Program-made: the position numbers and the translations under genes
Notes under the pieces: generated by a model
Databases searched by the model: none
What the model saw: the letters and a program-made list of their open reading frames with translations, nothing else
Told to the model about the DNA's origin: nothing
NCBI RefSeq assembly: GCF_022539315.1
Contig: NC_066313.1
Coordinates: forward strand, 37,237,059-37,301,058
From: Serinus canaria
Taxonomy: Eukaryota; Chordata; Aves; Passeriformes; Fringillidae
Reading direction: 5' to 3'
DNA length: 64,000 nt
Shown: in pieces, positions 1 to 13,870 of the stretch
Position numbering within the stretch: the stretch's first letter is position 1
How the letters are laid out: each line of letters starts with the position of its first letter

Positions 1-3000
1 CTCCACAGCTGAAAAGCCAACAGTACATCCACTTTCACGAGGTCTGGGGCTGTTGGGCCAAAATGGGCCAGGTCAACTTGAGACCAATCCAGTGAAAAAA
101 AAAAAATACTGCCACAGTGAGGGTCTGTAGGTCAGGTGACTGTAAACTTCTTTGGAGGAGGTGGATTTCCCCCAAACCAGGCACCATTTCTGGCTCACTT
201 TGTATCAGGAATCTTTTCTGCTATGATCAAGCAGCCTTATTTCTGTGGCTCCAAACAGAACTGTGTGTTATAGTGGTCACCCTCAGAGTGATCAAGAGGT
301 GTTCAAAGATGGACTACAGGAACAGAGCCACTATGTGCTGGGAGGGTATCCAATATATCTTCCAGATTCTGCCATGTAGGCATTTTGAGTGCAGCTTTGC
401 CTCTGCATCATACTGTCTGACTGCCTTCCACAAACATTTCTTCTGAATTAGCCCAACTCCAGGTTTCCATCCATGCTGACTTTTTGTATCCACCATGTTG
501 TGTTGCAAAGATGCCTACAGGAAGTGTACACTGATATTAGGGATAAGATGCCTTCCTCCTGCTTGTTTTGCTGCCTGATGATATCAATAGGTGTCTGCAA
601 CTTTCCTGCTGGGAGACAGTGATTATTTCTTCCCAGTTTGTCTTCCCTAAGTCACTCAGGATCTTTGGCCACATGTCCTCTTTCATACTCATTCTCTGAA
701 AAGTCTCACATTAATTGCAGGAAGATGTTTCTTCCCTGCCAGTGTTGCCTGAGATGGACCCACAGGTGTTTTGGGATGCAAACACTTAGAGGTGCAGGAT
801 GTCTCTGTATGTACATGTGTGTTTGTGTGCACATTTCCCACTTCTACCACACTTACTCCTGCACTTTACATCACTGTTTTGAACAAAACTGGGGAGGGAA
901 TTTGAGGTGAGAACAGGCTTTGTTTCCTTCTCATTCACTACAGAACGTTTCTCACAGGAGCTCAGTAACACCCTGAACCAATGACAAAAAACAGGCAGAC
1001 CTGAGTCTGAACCAGGAACAAGAACTAGATTGCCTCACAATATTTGAGAGCATTGGCTAGGAAATCAAAATATTTAAATGTATCTTTTATTTTAAACTGT
1101 TGCTTATGGAATATAGCTATTATGAACAATATTTTGATTAACATTTCAATAAAGACAGAGTCGCCCTCTTCACCATCACACATGAAAATCACTTTTGTGT
1201 AAATAGACATATATGAAGTAGTTGAGATGTAAATTCAGAAGCCTTGGTGTGATATCAATTTCTGCTGTGCTCTACACTTGAACTGTAGCTCTTACCTTGT
1301 ATTTGTGAAGTGCTAAGGTTCTACTGTAGTGTGCATGAGCTCCATCATACACGAATATCCATCATTTCCATCATAGATGAATATCAACAGATACAGCCTC
1401 CCTCAGCATAGAATGTAAACCTTTGAATTTTTTAAATGGTTTAAGCCATACATATTTAAATATTAATGAATTTAAATTCTGACCACTTTGGCGGCTTAAA
1501 CCTCTAAATCTTTAAAAGGAAGTTTCCTCAAAACACTTTGAAATTTGCAGAAATCTTTGCCTGTCCGAAGTTTTAACAGGGAAGCACTTAGTCAAAACAT
1601 TTTAATTTGAAAATTTTTTTACAAAATCCTCAAAGTTTATGCTAATTCTGAATCCAATCCTATTTTGAATAATAAAATTCAAAAACCATACTTATGCATT
1701 TAAATTGATGGCCTATTTTCACAAATACAGATCTACTTCATCTCTCCCCAACTCAGCCACCTTGTTCGAAGACACCTTTTTAGAAGCACCACATGTCTAG
1801 TAAATGCTTCCACTTCACCTGCTGTGTTAGAAAAAAGTGTCGATCTCACCTTGACAATTTTTAACCTTTAAAGAGAACAATTAATAGTTATTCACTCCAC
1901 AGAAGCTTTATGGATGAATTAGTGTGTAGAAAACAATTAGCATAAATTACATAATTTCATTACTTCTGCTATCACTACTATCTCTGTTCCTACTGATATT
2001 TTTGCATGAACTCAATTTGGTTCATGCTTGGTTCAAATGCTTGTAGCATTTGCATGGCTAAAATAACACAAAATCTGGGCATTCTGTCTTTTTTTTTTTT
2101 TTTTTTAAAGTAACATTTATAGCATAATTCCACCTTCTGCATGGTTTTGTTGCCACAAAAAGACCAGAGATGTAAGAAAAATTTGGGAAAAGCACAATAA
2201 TGACTGTTCCAAATATTTACCCTGGGGGACAGAGAGAGCAAAAGGCACCTTGGAAACGTCATTCGAGAGGACATGTCTGCTTGTTGCCCTGAGAGTAATA
2301 CACTGTGTTGTCCAGATCCATAGGCTCAAATGCAAATATCAAGACAAAGTTATCTAATTAGCAGCCTCACAACTGCCTCTGGGTTTTATAAGTTGCTTTT
2401 GTCAGGGTTGGTTTTGTATAGTAGTCTCCTCTGTTTGAAAGAACATAATGAAGGTGATTAAAATGATTCATTAATATTGTGCACATTTGAGCAAACAGTC
2501 CAAACATTTCTATATTCCCTGGTATCAAGCACAGTGATCTTCACACAAATGTCCAAAATTCTTTTAGCTTTTTTAATTTTTCCACAACTTGACTTTAATT
2601 AATGTTTCATATGCAAATTTATATACAGTTACTGTACCAACTGACTAGCTTTTGATTTTATTTGGATTCTTTTGGAAGAGGAGAGGGAAGATATCCTCAC
2701 AACAGACTGTATATTTAAATGAATAAATAACAGGCATTTGCCTGTAAGTCTATCTGGTGTCTCATGGGACACCTACTCCTCTTCACTTAGAGGTGGTCTC
2801 CACAGATCCCCACTTGGTTCCAACAAAGAAAGGGACATATGAGGTGCCAGTCAGAGGACTAGTTTGTATTTTGCTGTGAAAGCAGAGGAGTAGAAAAGAA
2901 TCCCATTATTAAACTGAGTGCCTATCTATGACATATCTAACATTTATTTTAAATTTTATCTTAAAAGCAGTAACATTTTTGGCCACCAGCACTCTCCTCA

Positions 3001-5299
3001 GGAAAGCCAAACAATTGGGAATGTGCTGTTAATTTCCAGCCTGAGTTTACTTATGGCCAATATCAAAAGTGGTTACTAGGTGCACTGGTTGGAAAACTTG
3101 TCAGAAGAAAAACAGAGGTGGATATGTTAAAGCTATATGGCTTTTGGATGAACATTCTCTAGATCTGCATAAATAATTTGGCTATGGACACGTAGGTCCT
3201 ACTTTGCAGCTTTAAAAATATCAGGCTTTAATAGACAGATGAATGTTTGTACCTCCAAAAATCCAATTTCCTTAGTATGTTCAGATGGTGACTCCAGCAC
3301 TCCAGATAGCATTTCTGGAAGATTAAAAGCCTGAGGCCCTGGAGTTTGGCCCACCAAGAAGTGCTTCTGAAAAGGATGGGTGGCCTTGATAGAATTTCAA
3401 ATCCGAAACAAGATTTTTGACATCACAGCTGTACTTGGCCCATGAAATAGCTTTCATGGTTACCAAGGAAGCCTGTAATTTGTGGACCAAGAGTTATTTA
3501 CTTCTCTTAAAATAAACTCAGCAGTGCAAGCCCTACACGAAGAAGAGAAGATGCCAAAATCAAGGACTGTGGCACGCTTGGGTCTCCTGCATAGACCCAC
3601 AGGATAGTGCTGCTGCTTTCTCACTGTGTTCGGCAGCCCACATGGCTGTGAGATATTTCTCAATGCTGTTCCAGCTCCCAAGAGCTGGGTGCTGAAGAGG
3701 AAGGAGGGCTGAAAAGGGACAGTCAGTGGGCTGGAAACACAGGATGAGAGCTTCAGGATTCACAGTAATGACAGGGCTGAGAGGAAGACAGCAAAAGAGG
3801 ACTTTGCACGCTCCTTGTGCCATGAGGCTGTCATGGCACAACAGGCCAAAACAGAAGAGTACCTTTGGCTTTTTTTTAGGAAGCCCTTGCCAAAGATATA
3901 AAAAGCCAGTTTGTATGCCTTTGCTAGGAATATGTTAGTGAAACAAGTGAGCTGGTCATGCAAACAACTTGTTCAACAGAAAGCAAACCAAGTGTCAAAA
4001 GCCAGGCAGAGTTCAACAGCTAAGCCTGGAAATGAGACACCCAGATTGTTCTGGATTTGCTCTGGTTCAGCTGATGCAGCAGATAAACAGTTAATGCCAT
4101 TAGTGAACAAATGGCAGCAATCAAAAACCAACAGGAAAAGGCCACCACTTGCCATAATGTGAACGAAACTATTGCGCCGAACGCCCTCCCCGCTGGGAGG
4201 TGGCAACACTAGATAAAAGCAAACGGAAAAAGAAGTATTTTGGAAAAAACCTCTCCCTGCCTCAAATAAATTTCTTTCTGCTGGAAATTTTTGAAGTCCA
4301 GTTATTACTGTTAGGCTAGGTTTGTTCACAGGAAAAACAGAGAATGATGGAGCTGAAGAAAGTCTCAATTCTCAGCCTGTGAAATACTCAAAAGACCCAC
4401 TTTAGTGTTCATGGATCCCATGCATAATGAGGCTCATGTAGTCTGTTGTAGGGAGAAAACAGTGAAGAGAGACAGGTAGCAAGCTTAGCATGCTGCAGAA
4501 GGGGTTAAAAGTGGTCAGTTCATCACTCTCCTGTGTGGTGCCTTGGAAGTTTTCACAACACCAGATGTGTGAAAAAAAAAGAAGAAAGCAAGCCCAGTGA
4601 GCACCAGTAGACATCCTGGTGCCCTGGAAGCAGTTAAATTAACACCCAGCAGGGACAAATTTGCAGCTTTGGGAACAAGCTTAAAGTTAGTCTGTTTTCA
4701 TTCCTGGAGTGAATTTGCAAGTGTATGACAGTGAAGTACAGCCTGGGAAGGAGCAGGCGGCTTTGGATTAAGGATGGATAGCCAGAATTTGCTCCCACCC
4801 TCCCTCCTCCCACTCTGTTTTGCACTTAGGCTGTGAAGCTCTCAATACTTCTGCTAATCCCTCTGTCTTCCCATGTCTTTTACCAGTTCCAGTAGGAAAG
4901 AAAAAAGTAATTCTTTTTTTTTCCCCCCATTCTAGCTGAAACCAGACAAGACTGGAGTCACCCCAACAAAACCTGCTTTAGCTGGGATTGCAGTTAACAG
5001 TCCTTCGGAGAAATCTAGTTCTGCAATGGATAAAGTTGGATGCTTTTCTAACTAGAACCAAAGCACTAAATCCTTTAGTAATTCATCACTCAGTTGGAGC
5101 CGGGCTGTGGCCCGGCTTGCAACCACTGCAAATTATAGAAAAGACTGGAAAAAGAAAAGTCTGTGAGAGTACATCTAAACCATCTTCACAGAATTACAGA
5201 AAGCCCTCACAGTCCCTCTCCCTCATGCAAGTTACATAACAAATTGGATCCATAAAAATACCATCTTTCCTCATTTTCACACCTTGGTTATTGCAAATA
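1..5299. other. Gene-less intronic stretch, no recognisable element
   Basis: AT-rich unique-looking sequence. The only low-complexity feature noted is an 18-base T run at 2089-2106. Short open frames on both strands lack any family resemblance. No tRNA, CR1 end or tandem array was seen. Confidence 0.6.
2089..2106 (+). repeat. T homopolymer (18 bases)
   Basis: An uninterrupted run of T. On the minus strand it is an A run, but no AATAAA or recognisable processed-gene sequence lies next to it, so I treat it as simple sequence. Confidence 0.85.
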
Positions 5300-5612
5300 T
5301 TTTGGCATCAGTCAATCACAGGGAACTTTTCAACCAAGGTGGATTACACAGTTTCTTATGAAGGCCTGAGAAGGCCAATCTCCCTCATTCCTCCTCGTGT
5401 ATATCTTTGGCAAGGTAGGAAGAAACTTCAAACCCTGAAACAGCCTTCTCAGAAAGGTGGTTGATGGCCCAAGCCTGTCAGTGTTTAAGAGGTATTTAAA
5501 CCTTATAAAAATGTTGGTCTGCCCTGATTTGGTGAGGCAATTGGACTCCATGATCATTGTAGCTCCCTTCCAACTGAACTGTTCTATATATTGTATTCTG
5601 TTCTGTTCTGTA
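5300..5612 (+). mobile_element. CR1 LINE fragment, 3' end, plus strand
   Basis: The segment contains CR1 3'-region phrases such as gaggcaattggactccatga followed by gtagctcccttccaactgaa. It ends in a short tattctgttctgttctgt repeat, as in CR1 subfamilies with a pentanucleotide-like tail. The upstream limit is uncertain. It is 5'-truncated and non-coding. Confidence 0.8.
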
Positions 5613-5936
5613 AGTTAGTTATGCAATGGCTACACTAGCAGCTGTAGATGGTGGAGGAGCTGTAGGGTCCCCTGAAGGAAGAAAACCAGAGAAAGCGTTG
5701 TATTAGTTGCTTCCCAGTGGGACAAATACGCTGCTTATTCTGTCTCCCTGACTGACAGGATGAACAGCATGGCCTGAAATGTGTAGTGTGCCCTTTTAGC
5801 TGGCAATTTGAAAGGCTCAGGGCTGCATTTCCTGCCCTGTTCTGAAGACTTCCTGCAGATGCTTTGGGAACTACAGGACACGAAGTCCTTATGCTCCTTC
5901 ACTTATTCCTGGCATAGGATACAGAAACAGTTTTAA

Positions 5937-6410
5937 GTGTTACCAATCTTCCACTTCCCCATTGCAAAGTCTGTAGGTTCCTGTCCCCTGTGTATCTGTA
6001 GCTCCTATTCTGCTCCATTTTCTCCCACACTATTTTCCTTGGATGTCCTGCCTTCCTCTACCTGCACCCAGACTCACTCTCAGCTTTCTCCTCCCAAGCT
6101 CCCAATCCTTCTCACTCATTCCCTCTCACCCAAGCCCAATTTGCACTCTGTATTACTGCCTTCCAGGCTTCTTCCTACCCTCAGACCCTCACTCTTTCTG
6201 TGCTTCACTCCTTTACCACCTGCTCTTACAGCTTTGTCCATCCCATCCAATTGCCCTACTCCAGGTCCAGTCCCATCTGGCTCTTTCTTGCCCTTGCACT
6301 AAACTTTCTGCTCCCTGACTCTCTCTGTCCTGTCCTTCCACACCCAGTCTCCTTCTTGCAGCCAGCTGTTCACCTTCCACTCCTTCTCCAGACACCCCCT
6401 TAGGTGAGGT
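5937..6410 (+). repeat. Pyrimidine-biased, non-tandem stretch
   Basis: Between 6061 and 6360 I count about 76 purines in 300 bases, so three quarters of the plus strand is C or T. The bias removes most stop codons, which explains the overlapping open frames of 90-120 codons here. There is no regular repeat unit. In the MAML2 transcript this stretch would be purine-rich. Confidence 0.7.
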
Positions 6411-9400
6411 TCCCCACCACCAGCCACCTGAGGTGAGTTTAGCAGCTCGCTGTTGCTGGCAGAAGCAATCCCATCTCTGCTTCTGGTCTCCAGCTGGGTG
6501 CTCCTGCCTCTTCCCTTTTTCAGGTGTTGGCTTTGCCTGACCCCACAAGCTGAAGGAAACCTACATAGAGAGAAAAAGGATAGCTCTCTGCTGGCCTTGT
6601 AAGAGCTCGTACAAGTGCCAGAGCTGGTGCCAGAGGAAGAAGTAGACACAAGGTTAGGGTGGGGAAGGACTTCTTGCCTTTTCTGAAGCGTCTAGTCTTT
6701 AGATTAGCTCTTCCATCCTGTGTAACCTCACATAAGAGAGTCCAAAGCCTCTGTCCTCCCCTTCTGTTGACACATTGCTACATAACTCAGTGTGAGAACG
6801 CAAGTTTCAGTCTGCACACGTCCATCAGGCAGAGCAGCAGAGCTGGGCTCACGGGTGCTGAGAGTCTTCTGCAGAGAGGTGATTCCCCACCATGTGCCTT
6901 TCTTGGGTACTCTGAGAGCGCCTTCCTCACTGGTTACATAGGAGGCTAGGGGGCTCACATGAAATACAGATATCTGGTATATATGGATTTATCCCTCCTT
7001 TTACTCAATTCCTGTGCTTTCTACTGATTCACTGGGTCTGGTTCAACTCCAGAATCTGTCAGAGGATTTTTCTGCAATGGTAAGCGTATCAAACAACTCC
7101 AGTGGATTGATTGTAATGGCTTTGAATGACATCTTCCTTCTCTATTTCTTTCCCCAAATACACAAGAATATATAAAATATACAGTAAGATTTCCTTCATC
7201 TCAAGGTTTGGCTGGCTTGCTTATTTAGCTTATAAATTCTTCAGGGCAAAACCTGTCTCTTACACTGTGTGTGTACATTACCAGAAACAGGCATGCAGCA
7301 AATGAAGCAGGCAGATGGTTCTGGAATAGTTCTGTTGGAGCATCTGGCTGATTTTCTGGAACAGCATCACATTCAAATGGTAAACTCACCCGTGAAAACT
7401 CGCATTAAAGGAACATTACTAGGTCTGTTGCTGTCTTAACAACAGTCATCTGTGGCCTGGGGCAGGTCTCCACTATTAAAACACCAGCAGTAAAAGTGGC
7501 TGAATGGAGGAATAAATATTTGCCATTAAATTATTCCTTCATTTTGAACCCCTAGAGAGATAAATTACTGGGACTAAGCACTCTTGAGCACTTCGGGGAA
7601 TTAAAATAATAAGAAGACTCTAGGGAGAACTGGGGCTTGTTAATTTTTTTTTGTTCCTTGACTTCTTGAGGTATTCATAAATTGCCTGCAAACAAGTAAA
7701 AACTTACAGGAAAGGGTTTTTCACCATGCCAGCTCCAAATGGTTGTGGAATTATATTGTTTTTCCAGGCTGCCTTTCCAAAATCCCTGCAGGAAGTTGAC
7801 TCAGGGCTTGACTCTGGCCTCAGATGCACGCATAGCAATAGCAGGAATCCTCACTTCAACCAGGTAAGAAGCCCTGGTGGACACCATAACTTTATGGAAA
7901 AGTTCACAGATCAAGGTAGGCTAACTACCTCCCTAGCAGAGAATCAGACCTGAAGAATCCTTGGCCCCTTTCCTTCTGGTTAACATGCCATCTTCACAGT
8001 TCCTTATCTCAGACTTGTCCTGTTACACTTCCTTTCCAGTTAACCTAATAAGCACAAGCTCATGTCCTGTTTTTGCTGATGACTCCTCACTTTACGCTAC
8101 CACCCCAGGCCGGTAAACTGTAATCTCAGCCACCAGCACTGTGGATCTTGTAGTTGCCATTTGTTCCTTGCAGCCAACCTCATCTTCTATGTACACACTT
8201 CAGGACCTTGGCTGTGCCTCTGCTTTCCTTCCCTAGCCCATGCCTTCCAGGTTGTGGTGGAGTATAATCAGAGGGCTGAAGCAGCTAACAATTTTACTGT
8301 ACCCTCTGCTTCCAACAACAGGTTTTTCCCCCCCACATCCAAGACAACTGACTGAGTTATGAAGGGTCTCTTGGATCACTGCAGTTCTCAAACCAACATC
8401 TTGAGACCCGCAGGTAGGGAAAAGTTCACACCTATCAAGTTCTTTCCATAATACCCATCTTATCTTTGAATCTTACAGAAGTCAGATCAATGTTATCCCT
8501 TTGAAACAGATGACATTTTTAATCTGAGTTTATACAGTTCTTCATGGAATTACATTTTGCCCTCTCAGTGGACCTCCCAGGCACTTTCACAATGTTAATA
8601 GATAATGAATGAGACTTCAAGTGTGCTGACATTAGCAAAGAACTCACCCAGGGAAGTTCAATGATGTTTTTCATTGGTACCTTCATGGAAGTACCTTGAA
8701 AAAGCAGTTCAAAAGAGATGTCAGGAACTGTCTCATCTACCTCCCAAATTCCCCGAGAAGTCTTTGACCATGGATAATAACCTACTATTCTTCCAGTGTA
8801 AGTGCTTTATGCAAAGAGTTCAAGAAATCTTATGGAACTTGGGGTGTCTCTGAGACTTTGAATTACAATATCCTCAGGGACTGACTGTCCACAATGGGAC
8901 TGTGTATGTATTTTGTTCAGCAAACGGAGCATGAATGATATAAGGCACTACCAAGAAAACTGTCCATAATGACAATACAGGAACTGACAACATTTTCTCT
9001 CTGGTTTCATACTCATAAATCAGCTATGACTCTGCAATTGGTGGTGGTTATTGGGACATACTCAAGTTTTTATCCAGAATATTTAATTCAGAAGTCCTTG
9101 TACAAGGGAATGTGACCAAAATGGAGCTATCAAGAAGAGCTGTCATCCAAATATTATTTTTATAGAGAGCTTTGAGAGAAAGGTCACATTGTTATTTTCT
9201 AACACTATGGAACAGTTTCTATTATTACAGATTCCAAAAGCCTGGAATCGTTGTCATTTATGATCTAAGTAAAATTCAAGTCCTGGTTTGTACCCATTAC
9301 CAAAAGCTACTCTAGGTTTTCTCTCTTCATTCCACAAAAATTTGTAAAATACTTCCTTCACACTTGAAAAGAGAGAGATTGCCTCACCAAAGTATGTTCT

Positions 9401-9541
9401 TCTTTTCTTCCATAGTGGTAAACACAGAGGTTTAGGAAAATACTCTTTTAATAAAGAAGACACATTTTCTTTGAGAAATTTCAGGGGCTAAATTAGAAAT
9501 GTAAGTTACTACTCAGCAATGAATGGTAAGAGTTTTTTAAT

Positions 9542-9567
9542 AACTAATGTCAAAAAAGACATTAGTT
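9542..9567. repeat. Perfect inverted repeat, 10-bp stem with A6 loop
   Basis: AACTAATGTC at 9542-9551 is the exact reverse complement of GACATTAGTT at 9558-9567, separated by six A. No known element was recognised around it. Confidence 0.85.
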
Positions 9568-10642
9568 CTTTTGGTCCTGGTGCTTCTTCCTCACATAGCA
9601 CCCTAGCTATATGAAAGTTTAACACATACTTTTTATTCAGTCCACATGGTACCCATGCTTTAAAAAAACCAAAAACAAAAACTAGAAGGTCATATCCTGA
9701 TTCTAACTATCCTGCTGTGAGTTCAGTTACACTCTCCTGAAAATAAATGAAATTTCCCTGGGCTTACACTGGAGAAAATGAGAGGAGAATCTGTTTCAGG
9801 ATCTCTGCAGAACTGCCAGGTTAGTTGAAATACCACCTCTGTTCCTTGGAGATATTTCAGATGTTGAATGCATATTAAGCTCTGGGCATTGGAAGGGCTG
9901 GTGTATTTGAATTGTTTGCTAGGAGGGGGGATCACATCAGCACCTGGAGCTCCTCTGTGGTGGCACATCCCTTGGTGCAGTGCTGATCAGTAATCCTACA
10001 GGGAAAACATGCTAGGAGCTGCTACTAGAGAAGGGACTGCTCAGTATTCAGTAGGAAGGAAGACTGGTTGGACATAAAAGGAGCCTGTTAAGTTCCAGCA
10101 AAGAAAATGATCTAACGTGTGCTCCAATTAGGACAAGTAAGGGCAAATACCACCACCACCCCTTAAACTGTGACTAATCACAATTCTTGGGTTATTGAAA
10201 AAGAGTGTAGAGGCATGAAAAAGGAGAAGGTGATCCCATCCTCAAAGCAATTCTTAAAGAACAAGGACTAACAAGGCCCTGAGTTTTCCACAAGCAGTGT
10301 TGTGGGTTGTATCTACACTGATGTATCCAGAGCCTTAAAAATACGGACTACTGGTTGTTCATGTAAAGTGGAGGGTGAAGCTCTCACGATCCCTTGTGTT
10401 ATCCTTGCCTTCAAGGCCAAGACTAAATAGGACACATGCCCACATGTAGCAGATGAAGTGGCCTTGCTCTCTTAGGGTTCCTGTTCTCATGAGCTCAGCC
10501 TTCTATTCTCCCTTCCCTTGAGCAAATGAAGTTGAATAAAAACAATTGGAGAAAAATTCAACTTGAAATCCTTGAGTTTAATTTGGCTTTAGGTCAAAAC
10601 CAGAAGGGGATGAATAATATTTTATTTAGTAGATACAAGCAT

Positions 10643-10675
10643 TTGTTGTTGTTGTTGTTGTTGTTGTGGGGGGGG
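10643..10675 (+). repeat. TTG microsatellite (8 units) followed by G8
   Basis: Eight TTG units occupy 10643-10666. After one T comes a run of eight G (10668-10675), then T-rich sequence. This gives the minus-strand transcript a CAA repeat preceded by C8. Confidence 0.9.
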
Positions 10676-13600
10676 TTTTTGTTCGGTTTTTTTGTTTTGT
10701 TTTTATTTTTTTTACTTCTTCACAGAAAAGTAATAGATCGTATTCAACAAATAAAATGGCTGATCAAAAACTTTGAAAATGTGTGAGGAATTTCTTGGAC
10801 TAGTTAAAAACATCAAGCCTTCAGTTCAAAAATCTTAAGTCTTATTTCAGAAGCATCTCTCACTGACTGGACTACATTCCTTCAAAAGGGTAAAGTTAGA
10901 CTTTTACACAGGCCCAGTTACAGATTTTCAGCTGAGGTTCTGTAGAAGTATCACACACCTGATTAAACCTGTATAGAATTTGGAGCTTCCAAGTACTTCC
11001 TAAACAAAGAGAGTGTTGAATTTCCATGAGTTTTTTCATGACTATGTGTATGTTGCATTCAGATAGACAAGAGAAAGGAATCTTTCCCAGAACAACGGAG
11101 AATAAAAGAGAGAGGCAAACAAACCCTTCATTCAGATCAACCTTCCAGGAAACCAAGATGATTTCCATCATTTTTATGACTTTTCCCTAGAGGCAAAAGA
11201 CATCTAATTAGCAAATCCCTCTGTAAGTTTGTTTCAATTGACAAAAAGGGAATGTGACAAGCAGAGAAATTATAAGCCTAACATTTCCAGTTAACCAGTT
11301 TGGACTGATAAAACCAAGCTCAGATGGGTTTTGGGGATCTTAAAGCTTGGGGAGGAAAAAAATCCAAAGGGTGAGCTAGTTCTGCTAAAGATGTGAAATT
11401 CCAGTGTTCTAGTCAGTGATTTCTGATGGCAGTGTCACAGCAATCCTTTGTGAATGTGCCCTCACATTACCAGCTACTAAGCACTGCCGTGAGTTGTGAC
11501 ATGGTCCTGTAATGATCTGAGGAGGAGCTGAATGATACCAAGCAGAATCAAATCTTGATTCCTCAAGCAGAAATAGAGCATGAGTAAAATAAATATTAAT
11601 CATGAATTTAATTAGTAAATGCTGGTAATTAATCATGCATTACTTTTAATGATGTGAAGAAATACTCAGAGGTGGGAGATGATCCTTCAGGAAAGCAGGC
11701 TGTGCAGCCTAAATGAGGTAATGTCCCCATTGCTAAAATCAGCAGCAGTCGACCCACAAGGTCGCTTTGACCTTTGTTGTCTTTACTGGAAGATAATACT
11801 AGCAGTGTCTCCTCCCTCTTGATTTAATATCTAGATTTATGTGGCAAGCAGGCCCTGTCCAAGGGGTTGGTGGGCTCTTGCAGCAGTGCAGGCAGGTCCT
11901 GAAGGGTCCACAGGACTCATAAATACTGCCAGGTAAACGGTTACATTCAAACCTTTTAAAAACCCTGTAATTCATGGATCAATTATATTTCTAAGTATTG
12001 TTCCAGCAACTACAAAATACTCTAATTGAGAGAGACATCATTGATATTCTGAACTTCATCAGCACTTTGGAACAACTGCTAGGGATCTCTAAAAAAAGCC
12101 AGTTATCTCTCTAGAGCAGAGGAAAAACAGCATCCTTACTGCAAAAGCCCTGTAATCCGTGTCTAAAAAACTTCCAAGCTTCTCAACTGTGCTGTGGGTC
12201 AGGTAGCCACATCTTGCAGAAAACAGCTGAGGGAAGTGGTCAGGTGACTCGAAACACTGGAAAATTAGTTGGCAGAAAGAAATCTGTGGTGATGGGCAAA
12301 ACCCCTCCTTGGTGTAATATCTAAAGTTACAATATCACTTTGGAGAAGTTTCCTAAACCAAAGACCTTGTGGCCACACAGGTGAGCAATCCCGCTATGCT
12401 CACGGTAAATCTTGCACGTACTACTAGGGCCAAGGTGCCCAGTTCCCTTCTTGTTGGCTGGACTCCATAAGCAGCAGCCCAAGTAGTTAACATTACTTCA
12501 AGCAGAGTTGCTCTCATGTTTTTATGCCTCTCCAGAATGTGACCTTGCAAATGTTTTCAGAAAAACAGACTTCTGTTTGCAGAAGTCTTGCCTGTCTCCC
12601 CTGTGATGACAGATTGCTGGAAGGTTCACGATGGCTGAATGAAGGAACTGTTAAAATTCTTCTGTCTGCCAGTCTTTTAAGAGAATGGGGAAATGCACCT
12701 AAGAAGAGAGCACGCAGTGGCTCAAGAAGAACAACGGCTTGCAGACACCTCCCATAAAACAGCAAAACTGTGCTTGCATCCTGCAAACACTCATTCTACA
12801 GCATCTTTCCACAAAGCAATTTCTCACACCTCTCCTTAGGTTTCACCTGGTACCTCTTGCTAAGGGAGTTGTTGGAGTAAGTCATGGTTAGTTGCACAGG
12901 AAATTTAAAAGAATTAAAAGGAGAAAGGTGTGCAGGCATACAACTGTATTTACTCTTATTAGAGCATCAGCTTGTTCATACAGTTTGGTGAAGAAACTCC
13001 AGCTTGGAAGGACTCGTTCACAGTGCTACTTTCTGGGAGTCCATGGAAAACTCAGGCTTTCATTTTTAAGCAGCTTCTTATAGCTTTTTTCACATCTACA
13101 AATGATCTCCGCACCTATACTGCAATTCCATATCTTCAAATATGCCGAGATGAAATCCCACCTAAGCTACTCAGAGTTGCCTAAACATTCCAAGGTCAAA
13201 TACGTTTTACTTGTTTTGCACCTGGTTTCCAGACTCTGGGGTACAGCAAGTTTGCACATTCTCACTTTGATTGGCAGGTCTGAAACTTGGGATCTGAGAC
13301 CTGGGTGCACAGGGACTTGGCATAGCACAACTAAGCTAAAACAGCAGATCTTGTCAGGGTACTGTCTTATGATAACACAGTGGGAGCTGGCTACATGGAA
13401 TATAATTGTAGACATATCTGTGGCAACCTTCTCCTTCATCTCTCAGCATGTATTTTATCCACAGAATATTCCCAGAAGTGTGATGGGTGTTTAGAAAGCT
13501 CACAGATAAATCTTAGTTTTTCTTTGCCAAAACGATAGCAAATGTGCAAACAGTGTTTTTTGTCATATCAGTCAAAAGATATCTAAAAACAGAATTTCCT

Positions 13601-13870
13601 AACCCTGCCTCCCTGAGAAAAATGATGGCATAAAAATGAACATTGTAAAACACATTATCTATGATAACATAGGAATTCATTAAAATTTTGACTTTCAAAA
13701 GAGCCTAAATTTTTGTAAGCTAGAAAACTTAGATGGGAGTCCAAAATACACTTGCATCTGCCCTGCTAACTCACCTTTCTGACAAGTAGCTACATAATAT
13801 ATAGCAGTGACATATTCATTCCATTGCATGAAGAGAAAAGCATTATCAGCATGTCCTTCTTGAAATTGTT

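Larger units (their letters stand above)
5613..13870. other. Gene-less intronic stretch with simple sequence and one hairpin
   Basis: Mostly unique AT-rich sequence. It holds a pyrimidine-biased block (about 5937-6410), a TTG repeat plus G run (10643-10675) and a perfect small hairpin (9542-9567). No coding similarity was recognised in any open frame. Conserved non-coding elements could be present but cannot be judged from one sequence. Confidence 0.6.

Noticed and set aside
2089..2340. A run on the minus strand as the tail of a processed pseudogene
   Set aside because: No AATAAA upstream in the right orientation and no recognisable protein sequence next to it. Processed pseudogenes are rare in birds because CR1 does not use poly(A) tails.
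5937..6649. Overlapping open frames of 67-121 codons on both strands
   Set aside because: The pyrimidine bias depletes stop codons. No family resemblance, splice context or start context was found.
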